Part shown: positions 11,429-24,046 of the stretch, one piece after another | How positions within the stretch are numbered: position 1 is the stretch's first letter | Layout of the letters: each line of letters begins with the position of its first letter | Origin: Siderastrea siderea | Taxonomy: Eukaryota; Cnidaria; Anthozoa; Scleractinia; Rhizangiidae | NCBI GenBank assembly: GCA_964030785.1 | Contig: OZ034975.1 | Coordinates: forward strand, 14,022,142 to 14,086,141 | Reading direction: 5' to 3' | Length of the DNA: 64,000 nt | The notes under the pieces: generated by a model | Database searches by the model: none | The model's input: the letters and a program-made list of their open reading frames with translations, nothing else | What the model was told of the DNA's origin: nothing | Translations under genes and position numbers: made by a program

Positions 11429-13422
11429 CGAAACATTGACAGTATTTTTATTTATCACATGCATCAGTTCAGCGATAGACAAAGACCAAAATTACGTCGC
11501 GGAGTACAAGAAATAAAATCCTGAATAGTTCAAGCGCTTTCTTTCGGTAAGAAGTTTATTTACGTTGAATTATCTAACTCTAGCATTCAACTTTGAAACG
11601 TTTGTCGCAAACCTGGTCTCCAAGTATAAACAAGCGAAACGTGACTGCCGTACAGCTCGAGGGCTGATCCACTCTTCACTGCAACAAACAAGACATTGCG
11701 AAAACAGAAGCGTCTTAATCGTTGTCGCTTCCATCGAATATTCTCTTGTAAGAACCTGATAGTAAGTTCCATGAGAGATTAGCCGCTCATCGCTTACTTT
11801 CCCCCGACAAAATACACATTTCGAATAAGTTGATCGTCGATCGGAAATATTTATTATGACAAACACCGCAGTCCACGTTTTGACTGGACCGCTTTGCAAG
11901 TTGTGAGAACATCGTTTCTCGGTCCCAGGCCTCGCCTCTATCCCCCCCCCCCCCTGGTTTTTTCCTAACTCTTTGAACATAAAGAGGAAGATTGATAGGT
12001 CAAAAATGTGTGGGAAAAAAGATAGGTCACCATGCTTGTTTAAGAGTAAATGACTTTTCTTTTCTCTGGTGAGCTTAGCCTCATAGGAAACCTACTACTC
12101 CCTGGACGTACACGCTATAACGACGCAACAAATCGTGAGCAATAAAGATGCGCAATGCAATACAGGGCAATGACCTTAATCAATATTTGTACCTATGAAT
12201 GTTATTTTGCTTTGGGCTCTTTTTTAGCGGAGTGAGGGGGTGGGAGGCAGGGAACAAACTCCATGTATAGATTAGAGCCATTTTGGTCTGAAAATGGTTG
12301 TTGTCTTAAGAGTCAGGTCTGAAAATGGTAATTGCTTCTGGGGTGACAGTTATGTCTGGTCAGTTCTAAAAATGGGTGGGAAAATTACATCTTGTTCTCA
12401 AGATGGGTAGGGAAAATTGCATGTTTGGTCTGACAGTGGGTACACTGTGAGCTGCCTTGTGGTTGAATTTTTTTTGGAAAAAGAGAAAGAAAAACCTCTG
12501 GGAGCAGGGGAGGGACCAGGGGACCAGTGGGGAGGGAAAATTACATATTTTGGTCCGAAAGTGAATTGCCTATAAATTGTGTTCGTGAGATGAGATCGTT
12601 CATTGATACATGATGAATGCTTATGGGGTCGTGTGCTAAATACTAAGACATTTGACAAGAGGTGGTGTAAAAGTAGAAAAAGATCAAGGAACAATAATGA
12701 AATGAAAATTACAAAAAACCCTTATTACATGAATGAACATGATTACATTAACAGTATACTTTGTTAAGTTCTTAGCAACCTTGTACACTTTATGACTTCT
12801 TTAATGGTTTAACAAGTATTGAGTTTACAATCAGTTGTACTACCAGTACAACATATAAGTCATATAATTCATTGTTACTTAAAAGCAAACACAAACTCTA
12901 AAATTTTGGGTTAAACAAATCAAATGTGATTTAATTTCATTATTTCTGAGACTATGAAATCGAGTTAATGAAGTTTTTCTACTGTTGTTACTGGTTAGCT
13001 TACCTGTTTATTTATTTAATATATATTTAGTTTTTGTAGTTGACATATTTATTTAATCCCTTTACTGATGAGTTATCTTTTACTCATCTGTGTATCTTTC
13101 TTATGTTTTGAGTCTGTTGTTTCCTCTTTCTCTCTCAGAACATGTATACAGTAATGTTGCTTATATGCAATAAACGTGCTGGATACGTATGAAGCTGGGA
13201 CGACAAATGCCAATAGCTATTCCATCTTGTCTGGTTTTAAAAATTTAGAGAGAGCTTCCCAAGTAAAAGTGGAAACTGTAAGGGCTTTGAATATGTCCAT
13301 TAACAACCTGGCAGTCTTTCTAGATAACTGATATTAACATCGCATTTGGTTGACAGTTGTACTACTCTTTGAAAGGTTTCTAAACTTTGCATTTTCTTCA
13401 ATTACTACAGAGTGGTACTTAA

Positions 13423-14068
13423 GGACGTTCGCGCTAATTGTTTCTGCGCATCCTTACTACGCACGCAATTCACTGCTACGTCATGCATTGAACGCACGCG
13501 CTGTTGGAGAAATGTGGAGATATATAGCGCAAGTGGGCACTTTAGTATCTATGCACGGTTTTAACTCTCTTAAATGTTCGGTGACCCCATATTTTCTTTT
13601 GATAAATCACTTTCTCTGTCAATTATCTACGTTTTGAAAAAAATTAAAGAAAATCTCTATTGTGGAAGTTTCATTTTTTTCAAATTTTCTGCCCTCGCAT
13701 CATCGAATTATGCTATTACTGTAGCTGCACGGTGTTCGCAAAATTCCATCTTAGAGGACGAGTTTAACTAAAAGGATGACACCAGCTCACATTGTTTACT
13801 TGACAGACCCACTTAAATAAAATTTGACTAAGAAAGTGGGTCTACAGCGAATCATTTTAAATATTTTTCAACTAACAAGCACCGAAGCCATGTCCAGTTG
13901 TGAGGGCCGATTTGTCAAAATTGGGGTAGTTTTCCACGCGCTTTATTTTGAAAACGAAGTCGGTGACCCCCCAATTTTTTTACATTTCTGACATAGGTAA
14001 CTCATTATCTGACTGTAGCCAAAGTATGAAAAAAATCTGTATTATAGAAGTTTTTGGCGCGAACGTCC
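13423..14068. mobile_element. TTAA-flanked MITE (646 bp)
   Basis: The ends GGACGTTCGCGC and GCGCGAACGTCC are exact inverses, bounded by TTAA at 13419-13422 and 14069-14072. There is no coding capacity beyond short chance frames. It is inserted within the larger 9218-15706 element. Confidence 0.78.
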
Positions 14069-15339
14069 TTAACATAGGAGGTGAGAGGGGAGGGGCTCCC
14101 ATAGTGTAGTGAAGGGGTCACCGTGATTACAGTTCATGCTTTGGTACCACTTAGGTTGTTTGAATTAAAAATGACCTTGTCAGTGTGTTTTAATTTGATA
14201 CTTCCTAGGGTCTTAAGGTACTATAATGTCAGAAATTCATGCTGGCAGCAACAACTTTTCAAAAGGTATTACTTGGAGTAACAATGAACATATGCAACAT
14301 CCACAAAAGAAGGGGTGTTTTTGTTTGTCTCTTTTTTTTTTGTTTCAAAATATTAAAAATCAATTCCTTCAATTTTTATGGCTCAACCATTTCCCCCCTC
14401 CTGGGAGTACTTAGATCGCAGCTGTACGAAGGGTGGATCCCATAATTATATTAAGTGATACACCTTTCATAAACTTAGGGGCATGCTTCTCTTGATATAA
14501 TGTCATTTCTGCCTCACCTAAAAAGCTTGAACATGGAACAGCCTGGAGCACCTGCTTGCCAGTGAAAAGCCACAACACTAAGCAATTTGGCTAGTTTATT
14601 AAATTTGGGTTTATGTTGTGTTACAACGTTTTGGTTGTCTTGAGTGTTGGCTTGTGAGAGGCTTAGGAAGAGCCTGCAGCCGCTGTATGAAGCGATAAAA
14701 ATGAAATATTTTAGTGTGTGAAAAATATTATTCAGAGCTCAAAAGTTACGTTTCTAAACTCGACATGCATGTATAACGATTGTAAATACAATCTTGTGGC
14801 CTTATTTATGCGCCAAAAACCCGAGGTTATTGTTATGCTTAGTAACTGCTATGACTTATAATTCTCAAATAAACAAACTAAAAGAGCGAACAACCACCTG
14901 AAGATACAAGCTAGTCATAGGTATATTAAACAAAATGCAAAATTCTTGCCTCTAACTTTCTACGTTGTGCAATTGGTGATCATGACCGCGCAATTGAAAT
15001 TCTTGTGTGAAGTTGCACCGTTCTTCGGCAGACATGGATGGTCTATACCGCTGTAACTTATCGCTCAAAACCACCTCCAAATCCTCGGAAAACCGGCAAA
15101 ACACAGCAAACACATAACAAGTAAGGCTTTTCAAACTTAATTTGGATTTTAAGGTATTTTCCATGGAAAACCACCGATTATTTTCGATCGAATCGCTTTG
15201 GTTACCTCTGGTGTAGACAATCTCTTTACGGTGGCCAATCTACCTTATCAACTCAGTTGATAAATCCAAAATTTTGTGTGGTGTAAACTGGTCTGCATAG
15301 ACGAGTGAATGTTTTGTAGGTTGAAACGATCTTCATTTC

Positions 15340-15428
15340 ATTCTTTGAGCCATTCTTGAGGCAGTTTTGGATCTTCTGGGAACTTAAAAGTACTTACTTT
15401 ACTCTTTAATAGCAGCACAAAACACCAT
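15340..15428 (-). pseudogene. possible THAP-domain fragment
   Basis: The minus strand from the ATG at 15428 reads MVFCAAIKE then a stop, followed in a shifted frame by FKFPEDPKLPQEWLKE. This resembles the start of a THAP zinc finger (C-x-x-C then FP..P.L...W). THAP fingers accompany P-element-type and some other DNA transposases, which would fit the TTAA element around it. The fragment is short and broken, so the call is weak. Confidence 0.3.
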
Positions 15429-16080
15429 GATTTTCCGCTCAAGTCCCCACACTTCGAATCCCCGCAATTTTCCAGCTCGCCAACAGTGACGTCACTAGTG
15501 TTATTTCCGACAATTTACTGACAACTTTCCCGACCACTCTACGATTACGAGGGCCAAAAAGTAGCACTTTTCACGTTCCATTATCTCTGTGATCCCAAGT
15601 CCAATTGACTTGAAACTTCAGAATATGTTTATTTGATACTTAATCAACACATAACAAGGAAATTGGATTGAAAGAAAAAATGTCGAAATTTTGGTTTATT
15701 TCACCTTTAAGGTTTGAATATCAATGTATAAATTCGATTAAAAAGATAGAAAGAGAACTAATATGCAGTTACGACACATAATCCATACCCATCTGGAATA
15801 AACGCCAGGACCTCAAATAAACCCCTGGACCTCAAATAAACGCCGGGACCCCGAATAAACGCAGGGGGCGTTTATTTTAAACTTGGCCCTATAGACCCAG
15901 CGTTTATTTGAAACCGGCGTTTATTCGGGTTTCGGCGAGAAAATCGAGAAAATACGGTAATAAATTTTTATCAAAAAGAGGGAAATTCAAAATTCTGAAA
16001 AAAAAAACCGCCTGTCAAAAAGTGTTTGCCTTGGTAACGCCAAAGGAATTGCTATGACAAATTGTTCCCAGATAGATTTC

Positions 16081-16799
16081 TGGAAAAGGCACCAAGTTTG
16101 GCGGCTTGAACGTCCAAAGTCCTTGGCTAATTTGAAATGTTATGCGTTTCCTCCAAGCTTTGTGAAAAAACATGCAGTGACAAGCCTCTAGTGGTTCTCA
16201 TTGCTCCAGTGTGGGCAACTGATATCCCATGCTTTTGCAACTTCTGACAGATCATCCAATCCTATCACCTCGGAAAGACAATCTTCTTACATTGCCTCAA
16301 AGTCAGCTTCATACCTTGAAACACAGCTTGCATGGAAGTTATCTGGAGATCACATGCAGACAGTGGCTTTTCTGATGAAGCAACCAAGATCATCAGTGCC
16401 TCATGGCCCTCTGGGACTGATAAACAGTACAACTCAGCTTTGAAGAAATGGTGTTGCTGGTGTGAGCAAAGGAGAGAATTGATTTACTTCAAGCATCTGT
16501 AAGTGAGGTAGTATATTTTCTGTCACAATGATATGCCTACGGTAAAGGCTAAAGTACAGTCAAATACATATTGGTCAGCTCTTTCTTCAACCTTATACCC
16601 GGTCAACAATGATGCTGTTCGTTCACACCCACTCATGGCCAGGCTTCTCAAAAAAAATTACCACCTCAGAACTCAACTTCCACGTTATTCGTCAACTTGG
16701 GATGTTGCTAAGGTTACCAGTACCTTTTATCCCCTTCCTATCCAATGGAAACGTTTTGGCCTCAGCCCTTCAAAAAACCTGGAAGTGGAACATTGATCA
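16081..16799 (+). pseudogene. DIRS-like tyrosine-recombinase retroelement fragment
   Basis: Pieces in shifting frames read YAFPPSFVKK, LQCGQLISHAF, then DEATKIISASWPSGTDKQYN and ALKKWCCWC, and finally TYWSALSSTLYPVNNDAVRS with HPLMARLLKK and RYSSTWDV. The block order (RNase-H tail, then the SAM-like N-terminal part of a tyrosine recombinase) matches DIRS/Ngaro-type retroelements as I know them. Several frameshifts and the absence of the catalytic R..H.R..Y region show a truncated relic. 16800-17065 continues with unassigned frames (EWICPCCVSCLSKQSG). Confidence 0.5.
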
Positions 16800-17230
16800 A
16801 CTATAGGTGGCTTGGCCTATTTTACCACCAATTTTGCACCCAAAATTGGACACGTTTTTCTTGAATAGCTTTGCCAGAATTTGGTTGATGTTGAAAATGG
16901 ACACACTTGTGAATGGATCTGTCCTTGCTGTGTTAGCTGCTTATCAAAACAATCTGGTCACGTCAAAAATGATGACATCACCAGTGGTTTAATGTCTACT
17001 CGTCTAAATGTCGACAAAACTCGACTTTCGCAGGCGAACCTCAAAACGTTCTTTAAGACTTAATAGGTCTATTTTCCTTTGGATCTTGCTCTACAGTAAC
17101 AAATAAGAACATCGATGAGTTGTACCTCTGATCTTCCTGAACATGATTATCACTTTTGCGTCCCTTAAGTGTCCGTTACACATGACATAACAGGATGCTT
17201 TGAAATGGGGAATTAATGGGTCCAAAACGT

Positions 17231-17754
17231 CATCTGAAAGGAAAACAAGACCTTGGTTCCCCCCATCATTCACTGTAGCCGCAACTCACTACGCTATAGT
17301 TGAAAGTTCAAGCAGAACACACACTCACTCTTTTTTCTGATCTGCATTCACTCCCCATCAAATATCGCATTGACTTCAAAATTTAGGTTACAACATACAA
17401 AGCGCTTAATGGTCTCGCACCGGTTTTGAGGGCTTTATTAAATTTGTGGTCAGTCGTTCTTACATTTGAAGATTTAATTACATTTGTGACGTCATCTGAA
17501 AGGAAAACAAGACCTTGGTTCCCCCCCTCATTCACTGTAGCCGCAACTCACTACGCTATAGTTGAAAGTTCAAGCAGAACACACACTCACTCTTTTTTCT
17601 GATCTGCATTCACTCCCCATCAAATATCGCATTGACTTCAAAATTTAGGTTACAACATACAAAGCGCTTAATGGTCTCGCACCGGTTTTGAGGGCTTTAT
17701 TAAATTTGTGGTCAGTCGTTCTTACATTTGAAGATTTAATTACATTTGTGACCA
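17231..17754. repeat. 262-bp tandem duplication containing LINE reverse-transcriptase tail
   Basis: Two nearly identical units (17231-17492 and 17493-17754) begin CATCTGAAAGGAAAACAAGA. Each contains the frame LHSLPIKYRIDFKI, an in-frame TAG, then VTTYKALNGLAPV (from 17342 in unit 1). This is the conserved C-terminal end of CR1/L2-type LINE polymerases, where the TAG takes the place of a leucine. Both units share the stop, so the LINE was dead before the duplication. Confidence 0.65.
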
Positions 17755-17861
17755 ATTATTACGTTTGTGGCTTTTCCAGGGTATCACTTAGGCAATTCTT
17801 TTCCATCGAAATTTTCAAACGATAAAAGGAAATTCCTCTTTACTGTCCATTAAAAAACTGG

Positions 17862-18296
17862 TACACTCGGTACACTCGGTACAGCCGGTACACTCGGTAC
17901 ACTCGGTACACTCGGTACAGCCAGTACACTCGGTACATTCGGTACACTCGGTACACTCGGTACACTCGGTGCACTCGGTGCACTCGGTACAGCCGGTACA
18001 CTCGGTACACTCTTTACAACCGGTACACTCGGTACAACCGGTACACTCGGTACACTCGGTACACTCGGTACAGCCGGTACAGCCGGTACACTCGGTACAC
18101 TCGGTACAGCCGGTACATTCGGAACACTCGGTACAGCTGGTACACTCGGTACACTCGGTACAGCCGGTACACTTGGTACACTCTTTACAACCGGTACACT
18201 TGGTACACTCGGTACACTCAGCACAACCGGTACAACCGGTACACTCGGTACACTCGGTACAGCCGGTACGCTCGGCACACTCGGTACAGCCGGTAG
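17862..18296. repeat. 9-bp minisatellite, about 48 units
   Basis: The unit is GGTACACTC with a frequent variant GGTACAGCC and rarer changes. Because the unit is a multiple of three, several frames on both strands stay open and give peptides such as TECTECTGC, VPSVPSVPA or HSVHSVQPV. These are products of the repeat, not evidence for a protein. Confidence 0.9.
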
Positions 18297-18299
18297 AAC

Positions 18300-19273
18300 T
18301 CAGAGGTTCAACTGACACGATCCTTTGTTTTGGTTTGGGGTATTCTCGTTCTTAAGGAACAGGTCTCCCTGCACCGATCGAAAGCGGCACTATGACTGGC
18401 TTGTTAGCGAGAAGAATAGGACACTTTGCACGAAATGATGTGATATATGAAGAAAGGGGACCTAATAGTAGATTTACTAATAAAACAAAGAAGTCGCCTT
18501 CAAAGCCAATGTGAAATAATCAACAACACATGTACTACATCATTTCATGAAAAAAATATTCTATTGTTCTCGCTAACTAGCCAATCACAGAGCCGCTTTG
18601 GATCGGTGCAGGTCTGCTCTTTAGTTGGGGCCTAAACTGCCATAGATTGCCGGCGTGAAATTTGATGCCTTTTTTCTCCAGTGAAGGGGGAAAACGGAGG
18701 AAAATTGAAATTAAATTTTACCGCAAACTACACTCAACGCAAAATTGTATGTTGATCCGTTAGACGCGATTTAGAGCAACCCCTAATATCGTCCTAATTG
18801 GCCTTAGAGAGCTTACGAAACAAGGATGGCGACAACAGTGAGAACGTCAAAAAGCAAGGGGGTTTTATGTCCAAGAAAATGGCTCTGCACGTACTTTGAC
18901 GATTTGGTACATATTTGTCAATGGCCAAATTCAACGTTTCATGAAAAACGTGAAAACAGGACAGTGATATAATTCCTCTCTTTCCGAACGTGAGCGTCGT
19001 AGTGTCCTAACTAATTCAGCACATGCGTGTTAAGCTACAGAAACAAATTTAACGGGTTGGAATAATCTTAAAGAAGTTTATAAGAACGTGAATTCACTTT
19101 TTAAGTGATTTGACGACTTGCCCTCATGCTTTCGAAGGGTCCCTTTTTACATATGGGGAAAATCGATCGGGTAAAAATTGCATTGAAAAGACATTTTGCT
19201 TACTTTGCTGGCGTGCTTCATTAGATGTTGGCATTTACATGATAATTATAGCTGTCATTAGATTGACGTCGCA
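18300..19273. other. no recognisable gene
   Basis: Single-copy looking sequence with only short frames. No exon, TIR or RNA signature was recognised. Confidence 0.4.
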
Positions 19274-22200
19274 ACATGTCAGGCCAGAAGAACCAAACAG
19301 GTCATGCATTTGTATATTAGTCAGTTTTTTTTAAGGCCGACATGAGTTGATAGAGGAATGTTACCCATCATGCTCACAAGTATGATTTGATACATGTATC
19401 AGCAACTGAAGAAACGAATGCGAAGGCTCTATATCTATGGTGTAAGCTATAATTGACATCCACTATGAACAGATGTTATATGGCACTGTAATATGTCAAA
19501 ACACGGCAGAAGTCCATATTACATGGTTTCCAATCGAACCGTGTAACTAAGGCTAACAAATATTTAAAAAAAAATTTATTAAAATAAAAGAGAGAGAATT
19601 AGGTTGAAATATTTTGTCTAATTTAAGAATTTTTTTTAAATGGTCTCTGTGACAGGGTTGGGCTAGAGGCCAAGGCTACCGCAACCGCACGCTTTTGTCG
19701 TCTGTTCATTGCAGAAATTTGTCGGTCCGATTACGAAGGTGGAGGTTTCTGACGTGATCATTCAGCTGTGATTTTGAACAGGCAAGCGTCTTGGAAAATG
19801 TTAAATGATTTTCTTTTAGCAGTGTCTAGATCGGCCCGGCAGCCGGGTACGCATCTTTCAAGACTTAATGCCCGGCAGTCCAAAATTTTCTAAGGATTTA
19901 GACGGAAAGACACATTCAAACATTCTGGAAGTACTAGATATTTGTTTGAAATTGCAAAGCGATTCAGAAAAGTATTTGGTTTGGTAATTGACGCATACCA
20001 TAAAATCACCATGTTCACGACACTTAGAACATTCGTGGTTTGATCCGCGAGTCAGAAACTCTTAAATTTCTCACTGCATTTGGAGGAAAATTCTCATGCA
20101 AACCTCTGGGAGTATTCGACGTTTGTTTGGAATAACTAAGTGATTCAAGGAACCAATTTGGTTTTGTAGTTGACGATTGTTTTTGCGCTTGAGCATACTA
20201 TAGAAAATTTGTCAACCGAATTCGTGCGTTCGTTCGTTCGTTCGATTGGTTGTTTATTTATTTATTTATTTTCTTATTTATTTATTTATTTATTACATCA
20301 AAAACGTAAACGGAATTAGCTTCAATTAGCTAAGGTTGCTTACTTTGCTTTATAAAAACAATAGCTTTGCCAGTCCTACAAACTGTTTGCATCACCCTGA
20401 GAATCGGTACAAAAAGCGAAATTTTACCATGTTCCTGACATTCGTACAACGGCTCGATTACACACACTGTAAATTGAACAGACCCTATTTTCTCCCCCAC
20501 CCCCCCCCCCAAAAAAAATGGGGCCTCTTCATGGGTAAAATACAGTACTATTTACAGCGGTCTTACCCAAGCGAGTATAAGAGAGACATACGCACAGAAT
20601 TCATTATCATTTCGATAGAAGACACGTCCGGTTCTTCATGGCTTTATTAAACGTACTTACCAACACCTTTTCTCCCCTCCACCCCTTCGCATTTTCGTTC
20701 TAGCTTCTACTTTTTGTTTTTTAGCTTTTATTTTATTTATCTCCAAATTTCCAGACATTTCTTTTCAGCTATGCAGTCGGTAAGTATGTTTGTCGCAGCT
20801 GTCTAAACCGTTTCCACGTGGTCGATGCTTCGTTCAACTTTTCCCTACTTTGAGGTTAGTATCTGCCTTCTACTTTGCATTCTTTGCTTGCGTTATCATT
20901 CTTTTCTATTCATCTGTGTTCGTTCTCTGCTGTCACTCCTGGGATGATAGTTTTGCAAGGGAGTCTAATTCCCTGTCGGATTACTGGCGTGCAAAACTGT
21001 CCACCCCTGTCAGCTGCGATTCCTGTCGTTGTTCTTATGCCGTATTTTTTGTCTTTCAAGCTATAATCTTCTCGACAGGGTTTTCCGTTTTCCATATCCA
21101 GTGCAGCAAATCAGCGTCTACTTTTTCTCTAACCGGGCTCAGGGGATGACAGGAATTTGTTCACTCTTCATGCGTATAAGTCCGTGGGCATTTAATTTCT
21201 TTCAGCCGCTTTTTTTTTTTACATGTTTTTCAACGTTTTACACCTGGTCAGGTAAATATCCTTTCTTTAATATTTTATCACACCGCGTGCCCGCATTTCC
21301 CACTATTTTCATAGAGTTCGTTCATTATGCTGTCTTCTTAGTTCTGTGGCTCCAGAGCAGAAGTTTTGTTTCACGGCAATTTTTTGTTTCCTGACTCCGT
21401 CGAGCTTGTACTAGTAGCAAGGGCTCAATTTCGCTAAGTCTTATTAATGTTCCCTGGCCTTGTCAGTACGTTATGTGGCTCCAGAGCAGAAGTTGTTCTA
21501 CGGTAATTTGTGTTTCCTGACTCTGTCGAGCGTGTACCTAGTAGTAGGGGCTCAATTTCGCTAAATCTATTGCTTCCTGGCCTTGTCAATATATTGTGTG
21601 GCTCCAGAGCAGAAGTTGTTTCGCGAAATTTTTGTTTCCTGACTCTGTCGAGCGTGTTCTGAGTGGCAGTGGCTCCATTTTTATAATTTTTATGAATTGT
21701 TGCCTCATGGCCGGTGTTCAGTTTAATACTTCCAGCATGAGATGTTTTATAACTTTTTGCCTCATAGCCCATGTTTATTTCATGTACTTTCCGGCATAAG
21801 ATGTTGTTATTTGCATATGCTGTTTCTGGCCCAAAAGGCTTCTGCTTTGTCACGAGATTAATTGGCTTTTATTTTGTTGCTCGTTACGATTTGTTGTTTG
21901 CCTGTGCCTTTATTTGAGCAGGCTTAAAAGGCTTCTGCTCTCTCACAAGATGTAATTGGCTTTCATTTTGTACCTCGTGACGAATTTGTTTGTAGTTTGC
22001 ATAGGCCTTTGTTTGCTTTTATTTCAGCAAGGCTGGCCCAAAAGGATTTTGCTCCTCGTTACGTACTTGTTGGTTGTTTGCAAAAACTTTCGTTTGTTTT
22101 TCTTTTCTTTTCTTTTCCTTTTTTTTTTGTATTGGACGAGGCCCAAAAGGTTTCTGCTCTCTCACGGCTTTTATTTTTTTCCTCTAACATATTTTCATAT

Positions 22201-23035
22201 TCTTTCCATTGTTTTTCTTTGAGCAGGCCCTACAGGCTGCTGCTCTCTCACAAGATTAATCGGGTTTTATTTTGGTTCTCGTAGTGTCTTGTTTGCTGTT
22301 TCCTTTATGCTTTGCTTATCTATTACAGGCGCTTTTTCCGGTCCACAAGAAACATTTATAATTTATCTGTCTGTTCCTCGCGACGTTTTACTTTGCACTT
22401 TCCATTGTCATTGCCTGTTTAGAAGGCCCAAGAGGCTTCATCCTTTGTTACAAGATTATTTCGGCTTTTTCTTGGTTTTGTGGTATCTCTTCGTTTTACG
22501 GAATTCACTTTTTGTTCCTAATTTTGGGCCGTTGTGCTAGGTCTCGTGTGCCTCGTTTTTGAGCTTGGGTTCATTTTCAGTTTGGGTATCTCGCGGTTTT
22601 GGTGCTTTTGGGCTTGACGCGTTTTGAGTTTTGGGTGCTTTTTGGTTTTGGGGGTGTTGTTTTCTGTAGTTGCCTGGTCATGTACCAGTTCAGCGATGTG
22701 GCCGCCAGATCCCCATTACTTAAAGGAGTGCTGGTAAGACCGGTGTAAATAGAATACTATTTTCGGGGGATAAACTGCTTTTCATAAGTAAGGCCAACAC
22801 GGTCCTATTTTAGGGGCTGGGAAGGCCCCAGAAGGCTAAATTGGGACCCACCGGTTAGGGTTTCTGATGGGGTCCCTTTGTCCACACGTTATACATAAGC
22901 TAGCCTCACAAAGGATCACATAGGCAGCCCAAGGTGCGTTAGGCTGATTTGTAGCTTAAGGCACATGGAGTTCACGCTGTTTCGTTAGAAAGTATGGGGG
23001 GGGGGGAGGTTGATAAAAATGTTTCCCATCCCCCG
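19274..23035. repeat. 3.76-kb tandem duplication, copy 1
   Basis: The unit starts ACATGTCAGGCCAGAAGAA and ends CCATCCCCCG. Copy 2 begins directly at 23036 in the same orientation. The copies differ by only a few substitutions and short indels, so the event is recent or an assembly duplicate. The unit contains CGTTCGTTCG and TTTA microsatellites (about 20220-20295), a poly-C run, a diverged internal repeat around 19900-20200, and two families of short repeats (21335-22460). Long frames such as MSQLSKPFPRGRCFVQLF are low-complexity and unsupported. Confidence 0.85.
21335..22460. repeat. two short-repeat families with a shared core in opposite orientation
   Basis: Family 1 (about 21335-21700) has three units of roughly 110-130 bp, each starting GTGGCTCCAGAGCAGAAG and containing TTCCTGACTC and GTCGAG. 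Family 2 (about 21830-22460) has about six degenerate units with AAAAGGCTTCTGCTCTCTCA. The core AGAGCAGAAG of family 1 is the reverse complement of CTTCTGCTCT in family 2. Copy 2 of the large duplication carries the same array at about 25095-26215. Confidence 0.6.
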
Positions 23036-24015
23036 ACATGTCAGGCCAGAAGAAGCAAACAGGTCATGCATTTGTATATTAGTCAGTTTTTTTTAAGGCC
23101 GACATGAGTTGATAGAGGAATTTTACCCATCATGCTAACAAGTATGATTTGATACATGTATCAGCAACTGAAGAAACGAATGCGAAGGCTCTATATCTAT
23201 GGTGTAAGCTATAATTGACATCCACTATGAACAGATGTTATATGGCACTGTAATATGTCAAAACACGGCAGAAGTCCATATTACATGGTTTCCAATCGAA
23301 CCGTGTAACTAAGGCTAACAAATATTTAAAAAAAAATTTATTAAAATAAAAGAGAGAGAATTAGGTTGAAATATTTTGTCTAATTTAAGAATTTTTTTTA
23401 AATGGTCTCTGTGACAGGGTTGGGCTAGAGGCCAAGGCTACCGCAACCGCACGCTTTTGTCGTCTGTTCATTGCAGAAATTTGTCGGTCCGATTACGAAG
23501 GTGGAGGTTTCTGACGTGATCATTCAGCTGTGATTTTGAACAGGCAAGCGTCTTGGAAAATGTTAAATGATTTTCTTTTAGCAGTGTCTAGATCGGCCCG
23601 GCAGCCGGGTACGCATCTTTCAAGACTTAATGCCCGGCAGTCCAAAATTTTCTAAGGATTTAGACGGAAAGACACATTCAAACATTCTGGAAGTACTAGA
23701 TATTTGTTTGAAATTGCAAAGCGATTCAGAAAAGTATTTGGTTTGGTAATTGACGCATACCATAAAATCACCATGTTCACGACACTTAGAACATTCGTGG
23801 TTTGATCCGCGAGTCAGAAACTCTTAAATTTCTCACTGCATTTGGAGGAAAATTCTCATGCAAACCTCTGGGAGTATTCGACGTTTGTTTGGAATAACTA
23901 AGTGATTCAAGGAACCAATTTGGTTTTGTAGTTGACGATTGTTTTTGCGCTTGAGCATACTATAGAAAATTTGTCAACCGAATTCGTGCGTTCGTTCGTT
24001 CGTTCGATTGGTTGT

Positions 24016-24046
<31 letters not shown>

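Larger units (their letters stand above)
9218..15706. mobile_element. 6.5-kb TTAA-flanked DNA transposon (Kolobok- or piggyBac-like)
   Basis: The left end AGGTCAAATAAACCAAAATT and the inverted right end AGGTGAAATAAACCAAAATT form terminal repeats of about 21 bp, flanked by TTAA at 9214-9217 and 15707-15710. Inside are a nested MITE (13423-14068), a possible two-exon gene (10933-11428), a short frame at 9620-9700 starting MAEELKPVAFNAEL, and a possible THAP-like fragment near the right end. A minus-strand frame at 14952-15164 (VVLSDKLQRYRPS region) is not recognised. No intact transposase was found, so the copy is probably dead. 11430-13420 and 14070-14950 hold nothing recognisable. Confidence 0.62.
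8643..15959. mobile_element. TACC..GGTA terminal-inverted-repeat element, split by a nested insertion
   Basis: The left end reads TACCATATTTTCTCG and the right end, inverted, reads TACCGTATTTTCTCG. Next to both ends is an array of AATAAACGC words with GGGG or GGCC spacers (8656-8740 and 15798-15930). Removing the TTAA element at 9218-15706 leaves an original element of about 0.83 kb. The left part contains a short coding remnant (8950-9039). Target duplication and superfamily are unresolved. Confidence 0.65.

Noticed and set aside
17862..18296. CRISPR-like array
   Set aside because: Units are 9 bp with no unique spacers, and the DNA is eukaryotic.
17815..18355. Long cysteine/threonine-, valine/proline- and histidine/serine-rich frames over the minisatellite
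   Set aside because: They are automatic results of a 9-bp repeat; no start context, splice site or domain supports a protein.
21820..22460. U2-snRNA-like AAAAGGC words
   Set aside because: Only a short word is shared; no conserved snRNA start, Sm site or structure was seen.
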